A stretch of 64,000 nt of DNA from Nocardioides ginsengisegetis (GCF_014138045.1 NZ_JACGXA010000001.1:1361501-1425500); one strand, 5' to 3'. Positions 1 to 9,907 are shown, counted from the stretch's first letter. The notes: a model not told the origin generated them from the letters alone. A program made the numbers and translations.

Positions 1-975
1 GGCCCAGTAGCGGTCGGCCAGCACCGGGTAGGCCTCCCACAGCCGGAAGCCACCGGCCGCGAAGGCGAGGACCACGGCGAGCGCGAGGACGGCGGCGACC
101 GGCAGCGGCCGCCACGAGCGGGCGATGACGAGCATGGCCAGTGCGAGCAGGCCGACCAGCGGCAGCCCGTAGGACATCAGGCACGTGCAGCCCAGCAGCA
201 GCCCGGCCACGGCCGACCAGCCGACCATCCGGCCGCGTGAAGGGGCGGTCGCTCCGGCGGCCAGGGCGGCGAGCCCCCAGGCCACGACGGCGCCCATCAG
301 GGCGTCGGCGGAGACGGCCATGAAGACCGCGGCCGGGCCGAGCACGAGGAAGGGGGCCGCCCGCCGGGCCACTGCCTCGCCCCCGAGCAGCCGCAGCGTG
401 ACCATCACGCCGAGGGCGGTCGTCGCCGCGAGCACCGTCACGACCAGGCCGGCCGCGTAGTCACCGCCGAGCCCGATCCGGTCGAGCAGCACGAAGAACA
501 GCAGCGTCCCCGGTGGGTGGCCGGCGACGTGCACCGGCCACTGGCCCGCCGAGCCCTCGGGGATGCGGTCGACGTAGACCTGCAGCAGCGTGTGCACCGA
601 CGTGACCTGCCGCGCCGTCCGGAGGTACTCGTAGTGGTTGCCCAGCACCCGGGAGATCCCAGCGGAGCCGTCGACGTAGGCCAGCGACAGCAGCCACGCC
701 AGCGCGGCGGTGTACGACGTGAGGAGCAGGCGACGCCACGGGAGGGTGTCGGCCAGTGCTCGGGCGTGCCGCCAGCCGAGGAACGCCAGCAGGAGCGCCG
801 GGACCGTGCCGATGCCGACCTTCGCCTGGAGATAGCCGTGCAAGGGCGGGAACACGGCGCCGCCGGTGTCCCGGGCGTGCACGTCCCAGCCGAACAGCGG
901 CGGGACGGCGGTGGCCGCCAGGACCAGCACGAGTGCCGCGGACAGCCCGACGCCCGTGGACCGCTCCGTCGCCAT
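1..975 (-). CDS. Polytopic membrane protein, GT-C glycosyltransferase-like (3' end missing)
   Basis: The frame is open from an ATG at 975 to the window edge, so 325 residues are seen and the C-terminus is missing. The protein is almost wholly hydrophobic, with repeated membrane segments, a luminal-type loop with DVHARD near residues 31-36 and a GHPPG motif at 152-156. Acidic residues in the first loop and many helices are what GT-C lipid-linked sugar transferases look like, but no family signature is certain. It is divergent from a GT2 gene and operon, and may work on the same lipid-linked glycan. It could instead be an unrelated multipass membrane protein. Confidence 0.6.
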   Translation of the reverse strand, partial: MATERSTGVGLSAALVLVLAATAVPPLFGWDVHARDTGGAVFPPLHGYLQAKVGIGTVPALLLAFLGWRHARALADTLPWRRLLLTSYTAALAWLLSLAYVDGSAGISRVLGNHYEYLRTARQVTSVHTLLQVYVDRIPEGSAGQWPVHVAGHPPGTLLFFVLLDRIGLGGDYAAGLVVTVLAATTALGVMVTLRLLGGEAVARRAAPFLVLGPAAVFMAVSADALMGAVVAWGLAALAAGATAPSRGRMVGWSAVAGLLLGCTCLMSYGLPLVGLLALAMLVIARSWRPLPVAAVLALAVVLAFAAGGFRLWEAYPVLADRYWA

Positions 976-1074
976 GACGGCAAGGCTAGGGGGCAGCTGG
1001 GCGGGACCGGCGTCAGCGCGCGCACCGTCATTCCTTCGTAAGCCTTTGGCCCGTCCCGGGCCCGGACGCGCCCC

Positions 1075-1080
1075 TACGGT
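1075..1080 (+). promoter_or_regulatory. -10 hexamer of a leaderless promoter for the GT2 operon
   Basis: TACGGT lies six bases before the ATG at 1087, so transcription would start at or next to the start codon. No good -35 is visible. Inference from spacing only. Confidence 0.4.
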
Positions 1081-1086
1081 GCACAC

Positions 1087-1746
1087 ATGGAGACCGACTG
1101 CGACCTCGTCCTGCCCTGCAGGGACGAGGCCCCCGCCCTGGCGGCGCTGCTGCCCCGAGTGCCCGCGGAGTTCGCCGTGATCGTCGTCGACAACGGATCC
1201 CGGGACGACACCGCGGCCGTCGCGCGGGGTCTCGGCGCGACCGTCGTGCACGAGTCCGTGCCCGGTTACGACGCCGCGGTCCACGCCGGACTCGAGGCGG
1301 CGACCAGCGACCACGTCGCCTTCATGGACGGCGACGGCTCCTTCGACCCCGACGAGCTCCTGCCCCTGCTGGAGGCAGTCCGCTCCGGCCGCGCAGACCT
1401 CGCCGTCGGTCGCCGCCGCCCCGTCCGCGCCGGTGTCTGGCCCTGGCACGCGCGCGCCGGCAACGCGCTGATCGTGTCCTGGCTGCGCCGCCGGATCGAG
1501 CTGCCGGCCCACGACATCGCCCCGATGCGGGTCGCGCGCCGGTCCGATCTGCTCGCCCTCGACGTGCGCGACCGCCGCTTCGGCTACCCCGTCGAGCTGC
1601 TCCAGAAGGCGACCCGTGCCGGCTGGCGCTTCGAGGAGCACGACGTCTCCTACCACCCGCGCGCCGAGGGGACCCGGTCCAAGGTCTCCGGCTCGGTCCG
1701 AGGCACGCTCCGCACCGCCCGCGACTTCGCGAAGGTACTCGCGTGA
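1087..1746 (+). CDS. Glycosyltransferase family 2
   Basis: A 219-residue cytoplasmic GT-A fold glycosyltransferase. The nucleotide-sugar region is visible as DNGSRDD (35-41) and DGDGSFDP (81-88), the latter carrying the metal-binding acidic pair. It lacks the C-terminal membrane segments of dolichol-phosphate mannose synthases, so the acceptor is unknown. The ATG sits six bases after a TACGGT hexamer, which suggests a leaderless mRNA. Its stop overlaps the GTG of the next gene by four bases (GTGA), so it is the first gene of a translationally coupled operon. Family assignment is firm; substrate is not known. Confidence 0.85.
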   Translation: METDCDLVLPCRDEAPALAALLPRVPAEFAVIVVDNGSRDDTAAVARGLGATVVHESVPGYDAAVHAGLEAATSDHVAFMDGDGSFDPDELLPLLEAVRSGRADLAVGRRRPVRAGVWPWHARAGNALIVSWLRRRIELPAHDIAPMRVARRSDLLALDVRDRRFGYPVELLQKATRAGWRFEEHDVSYHPRAEGTRSKVSGSVRGTLRTARDFAKVLA

Positions 1747-2399
1747 GCGCCGCCCGGATGCTCGTCGTGGCCAAGGCGCCCGTCGCCGGCCGGGTGAAGA
1801 CCCGGCTCGGCGCGGCCATCGGCATGGCCGCCGCGGCCGAGGTCGCCGCCTCCGCGCTCCTCGACTCGCTGCTCGCCTGCACCGCGGCCGCCGGGGCCGG
1901 GCGCTGCCACCTCTCCCTCGACGGCGACCTCGCCGGCGCGGTCCGCGGCGACGAGATCGCCGAGGCGGTCCGCGGCTGGACGGTGCACGTCCAACGCGGG
2001 GACGTCTTCGCCGAACGGCTCGTCAACGCCCACCACGACGTCGGCGCCGGCCCGGTCGTCCAGATCGGGATGGACACCCCGCAGGTCACCGCCGGGATGC
2101 TGCTCGAGGCGGCCAGCGGCACCGACGGCCACGACGCGGTCCTCGGGCCCGCCGAGGACGGCGGCTGGTGGGTGCTCGCGCTGCGCGACCCCCGCGCCGC
2201 CGGCGCGCTGGCCGGGGTGCCGATGTCCACGCCCACGACGTACGACGACACCCGCGCGGCCCTGCTCGCCGCCGGCACCCGTGTCGGCACGACCGCGATG
2301 CTGCGCGACGTCGACACCGTCGCCGACGCGCACCACGTGGCCGCGACCGTCCCCCACAGCCACTTCTCCCGTGCCTGGGCGGCGGTGGGCGCGCGTTGA
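1743..2399 (+). CDS. DUF2064 / TIGR04282-type glycosyltransferase A-fold protein
   Basis: A 218-residue protein of the DUF2064 family, often labelled 'arsenosugar biosynthesis glycosyltransferase' although most members sit in unrelated operons. Visible hallmarks are AKAPVAGRVKTRL (10-22, nucleotide-binding loop), GMDTPQ (109-114) and GPAEDGGWW (135-143). The fold is that of nucleotidyl and glycosyl transferases. The GTG start overlaps the preceding stop, and its own TGA overlaps the next TTG start, so the three enzymes should be made in fixed ratio. With the adjacent GT2 and methyltransferase it probably builds or modifies a small glycan; the product is unknown. Confidence 0.8.
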   Translation: MSAARMLVVAKAPVAGRVKTRLGAAIGMAAAAEVAASALLDSLLACTAAAGAGRCHLSLDGDLAGAVRGDEIAEAVRGWTVHVQRGDVFAERLVNAHHDVGAGPVVQIGMDTPQVTAGMLLEAASGTDGHDAVLGPAEDGGWWVLALRDPRAAGALAGVPMSTPTTYDDTRAALLAAGTRVGTTAMLRDVDTVADAHHVAATVPHSHFSRAWAAVGAR

Positions 2400-3046
2400 G
2401 CATTGACAGCCTTCCCGAGGTCTCCTTCTCCGAGGTGTTCTCGCAGGCCCTCCAGGGCCACCCGTGCTCCGTCGTCGGCATCGGCGCCGAGCCGCTCCCG
2501 CTGCCGGTTGCCGACTGGACCCGCGACGCCGACGACGTCGACCACTCGCTCCTGAGGCACTGCATCGGCGCCACCCTCGACGTCGGCTGCGGCCCCGGCC
2601 GGCTGACGGCCCGGCTCGCCGAGCTCGGCCACGTCGTGCTCGGCATCGACGTCGTCGGGGAGGCCGTCCGGCAGACCCGCGGCCGCGGCGTCGCGGCGCT
2701 GGTCCGCGACATCTTCGACCGACTGCCCGGGGAGGGCCGCTGGCAGAGCGCGCTGCTGGCCGACGGCAACGTCGGCATCGGGGGAGACCCGGTGGCGCTG
2801 CTGCGCCGGCTCCGCGAGGTGCTCGACCCGCGCGGCCGGATCGTCGTCGAGCTCGCCGGACCGGGCGTGGGCGTGGAGTCCGTGTGGGCGGCGCTGGAGT
2901 GCGGCGACGCCCGCAGCCGGCCGTTCCGCTGGTCGGTCGTCGGCGTCGACGCCATCCACGAGGTCGCCGCCCAGGCCGGGCTCGCCGTCGTCGGCACGCA
3001 CGTCCACGGCGAGCGCTGGTCGGCCGTCCTGGAGGAGGCGGCGTGA
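2396..3046 (+). CDS. Class I SAM-dependent methyltransferase
   Basis: A 216-residue Rossmann-fold methyltransferase. SAM-binding motif I is DVGCGPGRL (62-70) and the acidic end of beta-2 is GIDVVGEA, which binds the ribose. The start chosen is TTG at 2396, giving a TTGA four-base overlap with the previous stop and matching the coupling used throughout this operon; downstream alternatives would cut into the N-terminal helix. The methyl acceptor is not evident. The glycosyltransferases upstream make a sugar or lipid-linked acceptor plausible (inference). Confidence 0.82.
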   Translation: MSIDSLPEVSFSEVFSQALQGHPCSVVGIGAEPLPLPVADWTRDADDVDHSLLRHCIGATLDVGCGPGRLTARLAELGHVVLGIDVVGEAVRQTRGRGVAALVRDIFDRLPGEGRWQSALLADGNVGIGGDPVALLRRLREVLDPRGRIVVELAGPGVGVESVWAALECGDARSRPFRWSVVGVDAIHEVAAQAGLAVVGTHVHGERWSAVLEEAA

Positions 3047-4194
3047 GGATCCCCTCGGACCGCGACTTCCCCAGTCGGCTGCGCAGCGCGGCCGTCACGG
3101 CCCGCGTCGGCCTGTGGCTGGGCATCTGCTTCGGCCTCGCGTTCGTGACCGGGCTGGTCAGCCACTACGCCCAGGTGCCCGACCAGCCGGTCCCGTTCCC
3201 AGCCAGCCCCGCCTGGGGCTACCGCGTCACCCAGGGGGTGCACGTCATCAGCGGCACCGCGGCCGTGCCGCTGCTCCTGGTCAAGCTCTGGACCGTCTAC
3301 CCGCGGCTGTTCCTGCGTCCCCCGCGCGCCCTGCGGGCTGCGGCAGTGGACGCCACCGAGCGGGCCTCCATCGGCGCGCTCGTCGCGGGCGCCGTCTTCC
3401 TGCTCGCCTCGGGCCTGGCCAACTCCGCGCAGTGGTACCCCTGGGCGTTCTCGTTCCGCGCCACCCACTACGCCGTCGCCTGGATCACGATCGGCGCGCT
3501 GGTCGTGCACGTCGCGGTGAAGCTGCCGGTCATCCGCCACGCCCTCGGCGCCGACGTCGAGGACACCACCCACGACCGGCCCACCGCCACCGAGCCCGGC
3601 GTGCTCAGTCGCCGCGGCCTCCTCCGCACGACCTGGCTGGCGACCGGGGTCGCGGTCCTGGTGACCGCCGGCTCCACGGTGCCGGTGCTGCGCCGGGTCT
3701 CGGTCTTCGGGGTCCGGTCCGGCGACGGCCCGGCCGGGATCCCGATCAACAAGTCGGCGCGTGCCGCGGGCGTGACCGCCACCGCGACCAGCGCCGCCTG
3801 GCGCCTCGAGGTCGTCCGCGGCGCGTCCACGCTGTCCTTCACCCGCGACCAGCTGCTCGCCATGCCGCAGGCCACCCACGAGCTGCCCATCGCGTGCGTC
3901 GAGGGCTGGAGCGCGAGCGGCTCGTGGACCGGCGTGCCGGTCCGGTCGCTCCTCGACCTGGCCGGGGTGCCCGAGGGGAGCGACGTACGCGTCGTGTCGC
4001 TGCAGCAGTCCGGCCACTACCGCGAGACGCTGCTGCAGGCGAACTTCGCCGACGACCCGCGCACCCTGCTCGCGCTCGCCCTCGACGGCGAGACGCTGGC
4101 GGTCGACCACGGCTACCCGGCCCGGCTGATGGCCCCGGACCGGCCCGGCGTCCTGCAGACCAAGTGGGTCACGAGGCTGGAGGTGGACGCATGA
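3043..4194 (+). CDS. Membrane-anchored molybdopterin-dependent oxidoreductase (sulfite-oxidase superfamily) with cytochrome-b-like N-terminus
   Basis: 383 residues from a GTG overlapping the previous stop (GTGA). Residues 15-150 hold four hydrophobic helices with histidines at about 41, 67, 132 and 146, suited to bis-His haem b ligation. A twin-arginine-like stretch SRRGLLR (189-195) precedes a further helix and then an extracytoplasmic molybdopterin domain. The putative Mo-ligand cysteine is in CVEGW (C285). The layout suggests one chain passing electrons between the quinone pool and a periplasmic-side Mo centre, doing in one polypeptide what MsrP/MsrQ-like pairs do in two. The substrate is unknown; haem binding is inferred from residue placement only. 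Confidence 0.78.
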   Translation: MRIPSDRDFPSRLRSAAVTARVGLWLGICFGLAFVTGLVSHYAQVPDQPVPFPASPAWGYRVTQGVHVISGTAAVPLLLVKLWTVYPRLFLRPPRALRAAAVDATERASIGALVAGAVFLLASGLANSAQWYPWAFSFRATHYAVAWITIGALVVHVAVKLPVIRHALGADVEDTTHDRPTATEPGVLSRRGLLRTTWLATGVAVLVTAGSTVPVLRRVSVFGVRSGDGPAGIPINKSARAAGVTATATSAAWRLEVVRGASTLSFTRDQLLAMPQATHELPIACVEGWSASGSWTGVPVRSLLDLAGVPEGSDVRVVSLQQSGHYRETLLQANFADDPRTLLALALDGETLAVDHGYPARLMAPDRPGVLQTKWVTRLEVDA

Positions 4195-4628
4195 TCCGGC
4201 GGCTGCTCGGCGCGCTCGGCATCCTTCTCGGCCTGTACGGCGCGTGGCTGCTGCTCAGCCGGCAGGACCTCGACCAGCTGGTCGGGGCCGCGACGTGGCT
4301 GGCCGGCGGCGTGGTCGTCCACGACTTCCTCCTGGCGCCGGTCGTGCTGGTGGTCGTCGCCCTCGGGGCCCGGCTGCTCCCGGCACAGGTCCGGGCACCC
4401 GCCGTCGTCGGGCTCGTCGTGCTGGGCGCGACGACCCTGCTCGCCGTGCCGGTGCTCGGCCGCTTCGGCGCGCGGAGCGACAACGCCACCCTGCTGGACC
4501 GCGACTACACGACCGGGTGGCTCGTGCTCGCCGCACTAGTGTTGGTGGCAGTGACGGTCGCGTGGCTGGTCCGGTGGCGGACCTCACGCGGGGAGAGGAG
4601 CGCCCGTGGCCTGCGTCCTGGTCGTTGA
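4191..4628 (+). CDS. Small four-helix membrane protein
   Basis: 145 residues, ATGA-coupled to the oxidoreductase gene. About four hydrophobic segments (near 5-22, 45-65, 73-90 and 115-135) with an arginine-rich tail. The last 23 bases overlap the start of the response-regulator gene. No family is recognised. The fixed position after the Mo enzyme suggests an accessory or membrane partner of that complex, but this is context only. Confidence 0.65.
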   Translation: MIRRLLGALGILLGLYGAWLLLSRQDLDQLVGAATWLAGGVVVHDFLLAPVVLVVVALGARLLPAQVRAPAVVGLVVLGATTLLAVPVLGRFGARSDNATLLDRDYTTGWLVLAALVLVAVTVAWLVRWRTSRGERSARGLRPGR

Positions 4629-5286
4629 CGACGACCACACCGTCCGCGAGGTCGTGGTCTCCTACCTGCGCGCCCACGAGCACCAGGTCCTCGAGGCCGG
4701 TGACGGCGAGACCGCGCTGCGGACCATGCAGGAGACCCCGGCCGACCTGGTCGTGCTCGACCTGATGCTGCCGGGCATCGACGGCCTCGAGGTGTGCCGG
4801 CGGCTGCGCCAGTCGAGCAACGTGCCGGTCATCATGCTCACCGCCCTCGGCGACGAGACCGACCGGGTGGTCGGGCTCGAGCACGGTGCCGACGACTACG
4901 TCACCAAGCCGTTCAGCCCCCGCGAGCTGGCCCTGCGCGTCGACTCCGTGCTTCGTCGTACGGGCGAGCCGGGACCGCAGGTCCCCGAGGTCCTCACTGA
5001 CGGCGACCTCCGCGTCGACAGCGTGCGTCACGAGGTGACGCGCGACGGCGCGGTGCTCGCGCTGACCGGCCGCGAGTTCGACCTGTTGCGCTTCCTGCTC
5101 GCCCACCCCGGCACGGCGTTCTCGCGCGAGGACCTGCTCCAGCAGGTGTGGGGCTGGTCGATCGGCGACCGCTCGACGGTGACCGTCCACGTACGCCGCC
5201 TGCGCGAGAAGATCGAACGCGACCCCACCCGGCCCGAGCGCCTGCTCACGGTCTGGGGAGTCGGCTACCGCTGGGAGGCATCATGA
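4606..5286 (+). CDS. OmpR/PhoB-family response regulator
   Basis: 226 residues. The receiver domain has the acidic pocket VVDDDH (6-11), phospho-acceptor D52 in VLDLMLPG and K101 in YVTKPF. A linker leads to a winged-helix output domain (about 130-222) with the typical TVTVHVRRLREKIE recognition region. The GTG at 4606 is preceded by a strong GGAGAGGAG ribosome site lying inside the previous gene. It pairs with the kinase whose ATG overlaps its stop. It probably senses an envelope signal and may control the upstream enzymes; targets are not visible. Confidence 0.92.
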   Translation: MACVLVVDDDHTVREVVVSYLRAHEHQVLEAGDGETALRTMQETPADLVVLDLMLPGIDGLEVCRRLRQSSNVPVIMLTALGDETDRVVGLEHGADDYVTKPFSPRELALRVDSVLRRTGEPGPQVPEVLTDGDLRVDSVRHEVTRDGAVLALTGREFDLLRFLLAHPGTAFSREDLLQQVWGWSIGDRSTVTVHVRRLREKIERDPTRPERLLTVWGVGYRWEAS

Positions 5287-6425
5287 CGTCGGACCACCTC
5301 CAGATCGCCGGGGTGGCCGCCGCGTCCGCGGTCGCGGTCGGTGCCCTCGGCCTCCTCGCCGCCTGGCTGCTGCGCCGGCGCTCGATCCGGTGGCAGCTGT
5401 CGCTGGTGGCCGTCGTCGCCACGTTCTCGGTGCTCGTCGGCGTGGTTGCCGCCTCCCGCCTCATGTTCATCTCCGACCACGACTGGGGCGTGGTCAGCCT
5501 GGTGGCGGTCGTGTCCGGACTGGTGTCGGTCGTGGTGGCGCTGGCTCTCGGCGCGGCCGTCGTGCACTGGTCGCTCTCGCTGCGCGAGGACGCACGCCGG
5601 CTGGCGACGCCCGGCTCGTTCACGGCCGTGCGGCGCGGTCCCACGGAGTTCCAGGCCCTGTCCGACGAGCTGGCGCGCACCAGCCAGCGGCTCGAGGAGT
5701 CGCGGGTCCGCGAGGCGCGGCTCGAGGAGTCGCGCCGCGAGCTCGTCTCCTGGGTCTCCCACGACCTGCGCACCCCGCTGGCCGGCATGCGGGCGATGAC
5801 CGAGGCGCTCGAGGACGGCATGGCGCCGGACCCGGAGCGCTACCGGCGCCAGATCCGCACCGAGGTCGACCGGATGGTGCGGATGGTCGACGACCTCTTC
5901 GAGCTGTCCCGGATCCACGCCGGCGTCATGCGGCTCGCGCCCGAGACCGTCATGGTCGGCGACCTGGTCAGCGAGGCGATCGCGGGGGCCGACCCCGTCG
6001 CCCGGGCCCGCAGCGTGCGCCTCGGCGGCAGCGTCGAGGAGGGCATCGAGGTCTGCGCCGACCCGGCCGGCCTCTCACGGGTGGTCTCCAACCTGATCAT
6101 GAACGCGATCCGGCACACGCCGGCCGACGGGGTCGTGGAGATCCACGGCCGCTCGGTGGCCGACGGGATCGAGCTGAGCGTCACCGACAGCTGCGGCGGC
6201 ATCCCGCCCGAGGACATGGAGCGGGTCTTCGACCTGGCCTGGCAGGGGAGCAGTGCCCGGACGCCCGAGCACGGCCCGGCCGAGGTGGGGCGCGGGGCCG
6301 GCCTGGGGCTGGCGATCGTCAAGGGCATCGTCGAGGCCCACCGGGGCCGGGTGCTGGTCGAGAACGTCCCCGACGCCGAGGCGGCGTTCGGCTGCCGGTT
6401 CCTGGTGCACCTGCCGCTCGCCTGA
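5283..6425 (+). CDS. Membrane sensor histidine kinase
   Basis: 380 residues, ATGA-overlapped with its response regulator. Three N-terminal membrane segments (about 10-30, 38-62 and 70-97) leave little extracytoplasmic sensor, so it may sense within the membrane. A short HAMP-like linker and coiled coil lead to the HisKA box WVSHDLRTPL with phospho-acceptor H160. The HATPase domain has the N-box NLIMNAIRHT, and GAGLGLAIVKGIVEAH near the end. Last gene of the operon starting at 1087. Confidence 0.9.
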   Translation: MTSDHLQIAGVAAASAVAVGALGLLAAWLLRRRSIRWQLSLVAVVATFSVLVGVVAASRLMFISDHDWGVVSLVAVVSGLVSVVVALALGAAVVHWSLSLREDARRLATPGSFTAVRRGPTEFQALSDELARTSQRLEESRVREARLEESRRELVSWVSHDLRTPLAGMRAMTEALEDGMAPDPERYRRQIRTEVDRMVRMVDDLFELSRIHAGVMRLAPETVMVGDLVSEAIAGADPVARARSVRLGGSVEEGIEVCADPAGLSRVVSNLIMNAIRHTPADGVVEIHGRSVADGIELSVTDSCGGIPPEDMERVFDLAWQGSSARTPEHGPAEVGRGAGLGLAIVKGIVEAHRGRVLVENVPDAEAAFGCRFLVHLPLA

Positions 6426-6473
6426 GCGCGGGCGCCACGGGTCCAGGCGACACGCCGTACGGCGTGCGTGAGT

Positions 6474-6487
6474 CGAACACGTGTTCG
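6474..6487 (+). promoter_or_regulatory. LexA (SOS) box upstream of recA
   Basis: The perfect palindrome CGAACACGTGTTCG fits the actinobacterial LexA operator (CGAAC-N4-GTTCG). It lies about 80 bases before the recA promoter element and 177 bases before the chosen recA start. It should repress recA-recX until RecA filaments trigger LexA cleavage. Confidence 0.85.
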
Positions 6488-6566
6488 GGCTACGGTGTGT
6501 CCACAGGTGGCGCGCAGGTCGACGTTGTCCCCAGCGAACAGGTGCGGAGCAGGCTCCGTCCCGGTT

Positions 6567-6589
6567 CTGTCGGAGGTCTCCTCTAGCGT
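6567..6589 (+). promoter_or_regulatory. RecA-NDp type (PafBC-dependent) promoter of recA
   Basis: CTGTCGGAG, eight spacer bases, then TAGCGT matches the LexA-independent DNA-damage promoter of actinobacteria (TTGTCRGTG-N8-TANNNT) with two mismatches in the upstream half. Together with the LexA box this gives recA dual control, as in mycobacteria. Transcription would begin near 6595. Confidence 0.65.
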
Positions 6590-6663
6590 CTCTCACGACG
6601 ATGACTACTCAGACGAAAAGACCACGACCCGGCGGCGCGAAGCCCCAGAAGAAGGGAAACACC

Positions 6664-7702
<1,039 letters not shown>

Positions 7703-7713
<11 letters not shown>

Positions 7714-8302
7714 TCCCTGGACGGGTGACGTCGAGGTGGGGGTTCGTGCCTGGATGGGCGAGCCTCCACCCGCCGCGCCGCCGCCGGTGGACGAGCAGGC
7801 GCTCGGCCCGGATGCCGACCCCGAGTCGGTCGCCCGCAAGATCCTCCTCGACCAGCTGACCGGGCAGGCGCGCAGCCGCAAGGAGCTCAGCGACAAGCTG
7901 GGCAAGAAGGGCGTCCCCGACGAGATCGCGACCCGCCTCCTCGACAGGTTCGAGGAGGTCGGCCTGGTCGACGACGACGCTTTCGCGCGGTCCTGGATCG
8001 CCAGCCGCCAGCCTGGCAAGGGCCTGGCCCGCCGGGCCCTCGCCCAGGAGCTGCGCCGCAAGGGCATCGACGACGAGGTCGCCAAGGAGGCGCTCGACGA
8101 GATCGACCCGGCCGACGAGGAGTCGGCGGCCCGGGTCCTGGTCCGCAAGAAGCTGCGCACCCTGTCCCGTGTCGACGACACCGTCGCCACGCGGCGGCTC
8201 GTCGGCCTGCTGGCCCGCAAGGGCTACCCCTCGGGCCTGTCGTTCGCGGTCGTCCGGGAGGAGCTGGCCGCCTCGGACCGCGACGCCCCCGACCTGCCCT
8301 AG
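7703..8302 (+). CDS. recX: Regulatory protein RecX
   Basis: 199 residues from ATG 7703; a GTG at 7697 would add two residues. It overlaps the end of recA, the usual actinobacterial arrangement. Three-helix RecX repeats are visible across about 45-190, with motifs such as [22 protein letters not shown] and a [12 protein letters not shown] helix. An actinobacterial Pro/Gly-rich N-terminal tail precedes them. RecX caps or disassembles RecA filaments and limits their activity. Co-transcribed with recA and so expected to be DNA-damage induced. Confidence 0.93.
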
Positions 8303-8311
8303 TCTCGGGGC

Positions 8312-9025
8312 GTGGCCCAGCATCCTGAGCACGTCGTGGTGCACGACCGTGGTCGTGAGCTCGCGGGCGTCGTGCACGCGGGGGAGTCGTGGGCGGCCGC
8401 GGCCCGGCGGATGGCCGCCAGCCGGCACGCGGAGCCGGTGCCCCTGGACCTCTCCGGCGAGGTGAAGCACTTCGCGGTTGACCACGACTGGGTGGTCACC
8501 GTGCGTGCGATGACCCGCGGCGACCTGCCGGCCGTCACCCGGTGGCGCCAGGAGCAGCACGTCCACAAGTGGTGGGCCTCCGACGGCGAGGCCACCGCCG
8601 AGACCGTCGCGGCCAAGTACGGCCCCAGCATCGACGGCATGACCCCGACGCGGATGTGGGTGGTCGAGGTCAACGGCCGCTCCGTGGGCTTCGTGCAGGA
8701 CTACCGGATCGGCGACTACCCCGACTACGCCCTGCTCGGCCCGGACCCCGCGGCGATCGGCGTCGACTACGCGATCGGCGACCCGGTGTGGACCGGCCGC
8801 GGGCTCGGCGTACGTGTCCTGTGGGCCTGGATGCTCCGCGCCCACAAGCGCTTCCCCACCTCCGAGCAGTTCTTCGCAGCCCCCGACCACCGCAACGCCG
8901 CCTCGTTGCGCATCCTGGCCAAGGCCGGCTTCACCGAGGGGCTCTGGTTCGACGAGCCCCAGGAGGACGGCAGCGTCGACACCGTCGTCGGCTGCACCCT
9001 CGACGTTCGGCGGGTCCTCGGCTGA
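8312..9025 (+). CDS. GNAT-family N-acetyltransferase (AAC(6')/IucB-like)
   Basis: 237 residues from GTG 8312, which lies six bases after TAGTCT, a leaderless arrangement overlapping the recX stop. An N-terminal part of about 60 residues is followed by a GNAT domain: RAMTRGDLPAVTRWRQ, WVVEVNGRSVGFVQDYRI, then the acetyl-CoA loop region GRGLGVRVLWAWM, and APDHRNAASLRILAKAGF. The pattern is that of AAC(6')-Ib-like and siderophore-acyl transferases. Whether it acts on aminoglycosides cannot be told; a housekeeping acylation role is as likely. Confidence 0.8.
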   Translation: MAQHPEHVVVHDRGRELAGVVHAGESWAAAARRMAASRHAEPVPLDLSGEVKHFAVDHDWVVTVRAMTRGDLPAVTRWRQEQHVHKWWASDGEATAETVAAKYGPSIDGMTPTRMWVVEVNGRSVGFVQDYRIGDYPDYALLGPDPAAIGVDYAIGDPVWTGRGLGVRVLWAWMLRAHKRFPTSEQFFAAPDHRNAASLRILAKAGFTEGLWFDEPQEDGSVDTVVGCTLDVRRVLG

Positions 9026-9064
9026 GGTCGAGTCGATGCAACTGCCGTGCGCCATGATGTCCCC

Positions 9065-9907
9065 ATGACCGACCACCAGCACCGACTGCCGGCCGGCCCG
9101 GTCGACCTGAGCGCCCTCGAGACCAACACGGCGCCGGGCTTCGACGGGGGCAAGAAGAAGGGGAAGGCGGCGCTGTTCGCGCTGGGTGACGACCTGTCGA
9201 CCCTGCAGGAGCGCCTGTACGCCGAGGGCAAGGGCGGGTCGCAGCGCCGGATCCTGCTCGTCCTCCAGGGGATGGACACCTCGGGCAAGGGTGGGGTGCT
9301 GCGCAAGACCGTCGGCCTCGTGGACCCGCAGGGCGTGCGCATCACCTCCTTCAAGGCGCCCACCGACGAGGAGAAGGAGCACGACTTCCTCTGGCGGATC
9401 CGCAGGGCCCTGCCCCAGCAGGGGATCGTGGGCGTCTTCGACCGGTCCCACTACGAGGACGTGCTGATCGCCCGAGTGCGCGGGTTCGCCCCTCCGGCGG
9501 AGATCGAGCGCCGCTACGACGCCATCAACGACTTCGAGCGCGAGCTGGTCGAAGGCGGCACGACGATCGTGAAGTGCATGCTGCACATCTCGGCCGAGGA
9601 GCAGAAGACCCGCCTGCTGGCGCGGCTCGACGACAGGACGAAGTACTGGAAGTTCAACCCCGGCGACATCGACGAGCGCAAGAAGTGGGCCTCCTACCGG
9701 GAGGCCTACGAGATCGCCCTGGAGCGGACCAACACCGAGCACGCGCCCTGGCACGTGATCCCCAGCGACAAGAAGTGGTATCGCAACCTCACCATCGGCA
9801 ACCTGCTGCACGACACGCTCAAGGCGATGCGTCCCCGGTGGCCCGAGGCGGACTTCGACATCGAGGCCGAGCGCAAGCGACTGACCGCCGAGGCACCCAC
9901 GCGATGA
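9065..9907 (+). CDS. ppk2: Polyphosphate kinase 2 family protein
   Basis: 280 residues. Walker A is GMDTSGKGG, Walker B/lid region FDRSHYEDVL, followed by the basic lid KYWKFNPGDIDERKKW. It transfers phosphate between polyphosphate and nucleotides. The single-domain length and the sequence DTSGKGG (rather than DAAGKGG) fit class III or I PPK2 enzymes; the direction of reaction is not predictable here. An upstream GTG at 9047 would add six residues. ATGA-coupled to the HipA-like gene downstream. Confidence 0.92.
   Translation: MTDHQHRLPAGPVDLSALETNTAPGFDGGKKKGKAALFALGDDLSTLQERLYAEGKGGSQRRILLVLQGMDTSGKGGVLRKTVGLVDPQGVRITSFKAPTDEEKEHDFLWRIRRALPQQGIVGVFDRSHYEDVLIARVRGFAPPAEIERRYDAINDFERELVEGGTTIVKCMLHISAEEQKTRLLARLDDRTKYWKFNPGDIDERKKWASYREAYEIALERTNTEHAPWHVIPSDKKWYRNLTIGNLLHDTLKAMRPRWPEADFDIEAERKRLTAEAPTR

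Noticed and set aside
1322..3007. Long minus-strand open frame opposite the GT2/DUF2064/methyltransferase genes
   Set aside because: Its sequence is low-complexity Arg/Ala/Gly-rich with no domain, and the plus-strand genes have clear family motifs. It is a GC-bias shadow.
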